From NCBI RefSeq assembly GCF_020921035.1, contig NC_063152.1:28953903-29017902 (forward strand): a stretch of DNA of 64,000 nucleotides, read 5' to 3'. This DNA comes from Rhodamnia argentea. Its lineage: Eukaryota; Streptophyta; Magnoliopsida; Myrtales; Myrtaceae. Position 1 is the first letter of the stretch. Every line of letters starts with the position of its first letter. The notes under the pieces are model-generated. The model saw nothing but the letters and a program-made list of their open reading frames with translations. It ran no database searches and was not told where the DNA came from. This document shows positions 58,701 to 64,000 of the stretch, piece after piece. Both the position numbers and the translations under genes were made by a program.

Positions 58701-60854
58701 TTTCTAAAGTAGGTAGGGTAAGTTCTAAGTTCCAAAAATTAGAGAACCGTTTCCGACAAACAAGTTTCGGGTTCCATCACCTTAGACCTTAGACCTTAAA
58801 ATCTGGAACAAGTTTTTGTGTTTTTCTTGTTCTATGTCTTTGTAAGAACCTGCGGTATTACACGGCATTTAATGATAAGTGTTGGTGGATCTGTGCATCC
58901 AATGTTTGTGTTTATCTAGTTGTATTTTCTCTCGCCTATATAAAGCCCCTTGAATCATGTAATCAAGCGGACTTAGCCTCTCTCTAAATATCAGTGTGAA
59001 ACTTCCTCTACGATGAGTCTCTAAATGCTCCTCTCATCCAACTTCCATTGCCATCGATATTTACGACTAACACTTTTTTGCTTTTACTTTATTAATGTTT
59101 CATATTCTTTGCGTGTCTACATATGAGTTGTGGTCATTTATAGAAGTAAATGATAGTCATTAGAGGTCACGATTCACTGCATTCGTTCGATTAGGAATTA
59201 TATGGAACATATGTATACCTTAAAACCTATGACGAGGTAGGTTCCATACTACATGATATGAAGGGTAAGTTTCGGATTTTAAAAATTTTAAAAATTGATT
59301 CTAATTAGTAAGTTCTAGATTTCAAGTGGAATTTGGACCGACTCTAGAACCGTTAATGTCTGTGTTTCAGAAGGCGTTTTGCTAATCTAAGGTTAGGCCA
59401 GACTTATGCACCGGCGTAATAGCTCGTGTTTAATTTGCCGTTGTTCCTGGGATCCTCGAGCCGCGTCCTTGATGGGTACGAGGTAGTGTGGGCCTAAGCG
59501 AATGGTGTGAATGGCAAACCAGCAAACCTCGGCACCGGCACGTGGGAAAAGTGCCCATGTGGAGGGGTAGGGCATGGGGGCCCCAGTTTGAAGCGCGTGG
59601 GTCCCACCCACCAAAGCCCTTTTCCCATATTGGATATGTTGTCGCGTGGGCGTCTCTGCTTTGAATTTCTCCGTGTTTGTTTTTGGTGGCGTGAGAGTTG
59701 GAGACGGCGTGATTGCTGAATGAAACGAGGGAAGAATGCGCTCAAAAGTTCTCGGATATCCCCGGGCTTTTATAATCACGTTATTTTGACTTCTTTGCCC
59801 TTCAGGATTCAGATCATTTACGCGATGGGATCCCGGGATCTATCGAGAAATCAAGAAACATTCATAACACGTAGCAATCATACACATTTCGTCGTGAATT
59901 TTGTCATAAAAGATCGTAATAGGCCAAAAACACTGGATAGATATGCGTAGATAACCTGACTAGGATCAATTCCGCACAAAATGGTCTCCGGTGGTATCGA
60001 GGAAAGCTTGTGACCCAATGCACGGGAGAAGCTATTCTATACAGCGGTCATCCCATGTGGCGGTGGCGTATGAAGAAATAAGCCAAGTGGAACCAAGAGA
60101 TCACAAAATTCAAATTGGAAAGCGGCTAGAATGCATACCCCTTGGATATTTGGAGAAATCATATTACACTTGTTCCGATTCGGTCCTAAATCTTTCAATT
60201 TGACCAGTTTAGTCGTAAACCTTTTAATAGTGCAGTAGACAAGATTGAATTAAGTCACACCAACATTACTCGAAGGTTTGAAACCCTACTGAGCTTCAAA
60301 TTGCATTGTTTTCGCAGATACACAAAGGCCCAGCACAGAGAAAGCAAGTGGGCCTGCAATCTGCAGATTAGGAAGGACCCCATGGTTTTCGTTAGGGGTC
60401 GCTTCTGATTCATAGTCCTTTCCAGATTTACGGTTCGAAATACAAACTAGACCTGTTCATCGAACCAGCTTTGGAGGATGCTTTAGGTGCATTTCGTACT
60501 CAGATGTGCAAAATGTTCGGTGGCTATAACTTAATACAGTCGTAGTGCAGGCAATTCGAGCGAGTTCGGTGACCGAATTCCTAAGTACGGTGACCGGGAA
60601 TTAAGTTCATCCGAGAATTTTTCTCGCCCCGCAATGCCTTTCTAGTAATGTTTGATCCCCAATGGGTCGCCACGAGCTGAAAAGAATTAGAATAATATGT
60701 CGCATGAATTCATGAATCGTTTCGCTTGATATGCCAGTATCAAATAAAGCATAGAAATGTTCTTTGCCCCCTTCTAAAGAGTGACTCTACTCAAGGATCA
60801 GACATTTTGTTAGCCAGTTGAAAGTCTATACAAGCACAGAATCACTATACCTGC
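55715..60854. other. Gene-poor intergenic region
   Basis: No coding gene was recognised in 5.1 kb. CCTATATAAAGCCCC near 58936, followed by a CT-rich stretch, looks like a promoter of an LTR or viral relic, but LTR ends could not be fixed. GGTTCC-rich stretches flank it at 58650-58760 and 59230-59350. A 'CGGTCCTAAATCTTTCAATT' phrase near 60180 belongs to the MITE family seen at 54293. Confidence 0.35.
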
Positions 60855-63800
60855 CTACTTCCTGCCATCGTTTGACTCGCCGCTGCATTTGCCGTCGCAG
60901 CAGCAGCACACCCAGCTCAAACACCCGACACAGCTCGGTCTCAGACAGCTCGGCCTCGGACATCTTATGCATTTAGGTCTACAAAAACATTTGAAGCAGC
61001 TGGGTCTCCAGCAGCTGGTGCAGCATTTGGGCTGGCACAAACATTTTGTGCAGGTGGGGAGTGAGCATTCCGGGCACTTGGGACGCCAGCATTTAATTCT
61101 GCAACACTTGGTTGTAGCGGCTGTAGAAGACCGCCTCGGTAGGTGGAGAGTCTGTTGAATCTTTTTTAGGCGGATTTCTGTGGTGATGCTCTCCATCTCG
61201 TGCACAAACCTACACAAATGGCGGATGTAATCGGGATAAAGCTCCAAGTTGCAGTGCCCGCCTCCTTTGATCCACAGAGGGTCGAAAGGTTCCCTCGCCA
61301 TTTTCCAGAGTCCATGCCCATGTAACCAATTCACGACTTCGTCCTCCGTGCCCTGCACACATTGCAGAATGCACTTTCAACAACAATGCAAATTTATTGA
61401 TCATGAAATCACAAACACCACTTTCTTTGCATATCCACACTCTTAAATTTCAAAAAAGTTGAATTACTCTTGCAGTTTGTGAAATTTTTCTGAATCATCC
61501 ACTGTCATATCAAGCCAAGCACAGGACAGCAAGGGAACTGTTGAGTTAATTACTAAGCCTGCTGAATCAAAAAGGCAAAAAATAGATTTGGAACAGCAGG
61601 GCAGTCCCCTTCTTATTGCTTTCAACGTTGTCAAGAGCAGAGTCCCTGGTATGCATTTATCCCAAATATGTAGCCAATATTCCCACTTGTATAATAGATT
61701 ATGGTAGTCAGAGTGAAAAGCAAACGCGGGATAAAGCAAGTTAACCCAGTAATACCCATCACTCAATAAGCTCAGAAGACCAAGGTAGCCATGTAAGAGA
61801 AAGGAACCTTAAATCCAATGGCTCGTGTGCCAGGAAGAAGGTGGACTAGCTCTCACTGGGGACAACCATCGAATACAACCCAGGTTTTTATTTCAAGGCA
61901 CAGCAATTGCTTGAAGCTTCGTCAAATGACAAGAATGAGAACAGATTGGGTTTTGATTCACTCATGGTAACTGCTTATGTAAAAGGATCTAGCTTTCTGC
62001 TGTTTGAAGATGCAAAGAACTTACATGTATTACTAACACCGGGCACTTCACCTTCCGAATTTTGTTGATGTTCTGCACGGGTATCAACAGTTAAATTGCT
62101 AGTTCGACAGAGTCAATGCCAATAAAAGACGGCCAAAACAACGCTCTTAAGAATGTGTTATGTCAACTAACAGCAGAACTGTGTCGAGGCAATTAACCTT
62201 GTATATGTCACAGCAGAAAGAGAACTTCACATGACAGAGCACACGAAGGCCGGAGAGGATGGCACTGTGCAAGACAACCCCTCTTAACCTCGGCAACTTT
62301 GCTGCTAAGTGCAGTGTTGGTCCGCTTCCGACAGACTGGCCGTACAGAATCACATTTTCCTGGCTGACCCCATATTCGGTCTCGAGACAATTATAAACCG
62401 CCTCTATATCTGCATATGTATTGGATTCACTGGGCTGAAATTCATGATGAGCAACAACATAAGTATCTATCTACCAAATCCAACCAAAATGGCAAACATA
62501 CAGATATGCTTAATTAAGTAGTTTATCTCAAGTTTTCTAGGTATGCTCAACTTTTTGGGGAACTAATTATGTCATCTTATGCTTGTTAAAAACTTGCACT
62601 AGTTAAAAGCAGCGACAGAGCATGGAGTTTTAACTTTCTCTAACTCATTTCCTCTCGCAGATACCAATCTGCATTCCCTTCATTCAATCTCAGGATTAGA
62701 TGTGTACATAACAATTGATTTTGCTTTTTATTCACGACCAATCTACTAAACCTCAGTGTAACCAACTTTGACGCCTGCAATACAATTGAGCTTTTGCAGC
62801 GGCGGAAACGAAGCGGGCAAACACAACAAGGAATTGCAATCACCACTTATTTTGTGAATAGTGAAAAAAAAATCCCTTGGCACTCTGTCTTATCCATATA
62901 ACCTCTGACATGAGAGCAGCACAAACAGCAAGAAAGCACTCATAATTGTGCTACCGCGCTTGGATAAGAGCTACAACTAAACAATCAGATATTAACTGCA
63001 AATAGGCGATTGCATACCTTACCAGAAGACGCTCCATAACCAGAATAATCATATCTGCAAGAAATAAATAGATTTGAGACGATTGATCGCTACCCAGAAT
63101 CCAAACTCTAGAAATAATTCAAGCCCTCCAACAGAAGAACTCGGATAAATGAACAAAAAAGATTCCTTTCAACAGACCAAGCTGAACTGAAAGCGCTAAA
63201 TTAAAAAAAGTTCATTTATCAGTCTTTTCTTAGGCATCTACCTTGTGAGACCTCTTCTATTAGCTTTCACCAGAACAGATTAACTTATTGAGCATGAAAG
63301 AGACATTATGAGAGAGCCAATAACTATCAACAGAGGTCAGGACCCGAGTGAAAACAGAAAACCATGTCATGTACCCAAAAAAAAAAAAAAAAAAGAGCAG
63401 AAGAAGAAGAACGAAGAACAAAGAGAAAAAGCTTTGCTGTCAATGAAGACGCTGAAATTTAAAAAAAGGAACCTTTTCTTGATGAAATCTTGGGAAAAAA
63501 TAAAGGAAGAACATGAAAAAGACTAGTAAGAAAGAACTCGCGAGCTGCTCCAAAAGCGTAATCTATTCTCTCTCTCTTCCTTTTCCATTCGAAAGCCCAT
63601 CTTGAAAACTACTTTCTTCAACCTAAAATTTACTCGAACCCACATAAAACTGGAAATAGCAGAAGGAACTCCCATAACTTACAGATCTGAAACTGCAAGA
63701 AAAGGACCAGACTTCAAGAAACTACAAGAAAAAACACACACAGACACCAGAACAGTCCCTGAAACTACGCACACAGCAAAAGTAATATTCTCCCAACAAA

Positions 63801-64000
63801 ACTAAAAGCAGCAAAAAAAGAAGGCAAAAAATCACGAACCCCATGATGTTGACCCTGAGATTGACCTTGAGCTGCACGAAGAGATCATAGAGCTGTCCCA
63901 GATCAGCCGCATTGCCATGCGAGTACAGCACCGTCAGCCTCGCGTACGGGTTCTTCAGATAGAAGGCGACGATCTTGTCCCCACGCTCGGTGTCCACCAG
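60855..64000 (-). CDS. ABHD17-type alpha/beta hydrolase with Cys-rich tail (5' end outside window)
   Basis: Five exons are visible and join in phase: 64000 (edge)-63840, 63054-63018, 62434-62198, 62072-62025 and 61352-60855. The fold is shown by [30 protein letters not shown], the nucleophile elbow GQSVGSG, the acid in HGTEDEVV, and the catalytic histidine in [15 protein letters not shown]. This family includes ABHD17 depalmitoylases in animals; plant members are poorly studied, so the substrate is unknown. After the hydrolase domain comes a tail of about 77 residues with 24 cysteines, in pairs such as RPKC, RPSC and CCCC, rich in Pro, Lys and Arg. Such a tail could be S-acylated to hold the protein at membranes or bind metal. 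The first codons lie to the right of the window. The first donor (GTTCGT) is weak but is required by phase and family match. Confidence 0.9.

Noticed and set aside
58840..59090. Candidate LTR or viral leader with CCTATATAAAGCCCC
   Set aside because: A promoter-like box and CT-rich stretch are present, but no paired ends, target duplication or coding remains could be shown.
1..64000. tRNA, rRNA and organelle DNA inserts
   Set aside because: I looked for tRNA-like GGTTCGANNC arms and for rRNA or plastid gene sequence and saw none convincing; a covariance-model search would be needed to exclude small RNAs.

Overview
This window is nuclear DNA of a woody eudicot plant. The genes have introns with GT/AG borders, plant-only families (cellulose synthase-like D, xyloglucan endotransglucosylase/hydrolase, G-box binding bZIP, DUF760) and plant transposons. 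A Myrtaceae source such as Eucalyptus is a guess, based only on the tandem Werner-like exonuclease copies. No prokaryotic features (operons, CRISPR arrays, IS elements) were seen.

Layout. 1-1.4 kb: a hAT-like GC-rich repeat enclosing a LINE reverse-transcriptase scrap. 2.1-6.6 kb (-): an 11-exon IWS1/SPN1 elongation-factor gene, complete in phase. 9.0-26.4 kb: a large transposon nest whose outer shell looks like a PIF/Harbinger element. Its Myb-like ORF1 is at 10.7-12.2 kb and its DDE transposase at 24.1-25.4 kb. Between and inside these lie a hAT MITE with a perfect 8-bp target duplication, a decayed Caulimoviridae (florendovirus-like) copy, a truncated hAT cut by a solo LTR, a foldback element carrying a GC-rich segment, two tandem copies of a broken Werner-like exonuclease gene, and a nearly intact hAT with a perfect 8-bp target duplication. 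29.6-34.4 kb (+): a GBF-type bZIP gene. 36.6-40.2 kb (+): a plastid UV-B-induced/DUF760 gene. 42.8-45.6 kb (+) and 46.2-50.6 kb (-): an XTH30-like gene and a CSLD gene, convergent with about 660 bp between their stops. 52.7-55.7 kb: non-autonomous Mutator-like elements, one with a perfect 9-bp target duplication and a non-repetitive interior. 60.9-64.0 kb (-): an ABHD17-type alpha/beta hydrolase with a 24-cysteine tail, running off the right edge.

How the genes relate. The six host genes are ordinary and do not form a pathway cluster. The XTH30/CSLD pair both act on wall polysaccharides and may share antisense 3' ends. The rest is a layered record of insertions that can be partly ordered: the Werner-like gene lost codons, a hAT then landed on its stop codon, and an 852-bp tandem duplication then copied gene plus hAT tip. 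I did not find a clearly new biological system. The most unusual items are that duplication history, the two elements with captured-looking interiors, and the cysteine-rich hydrolase tail.
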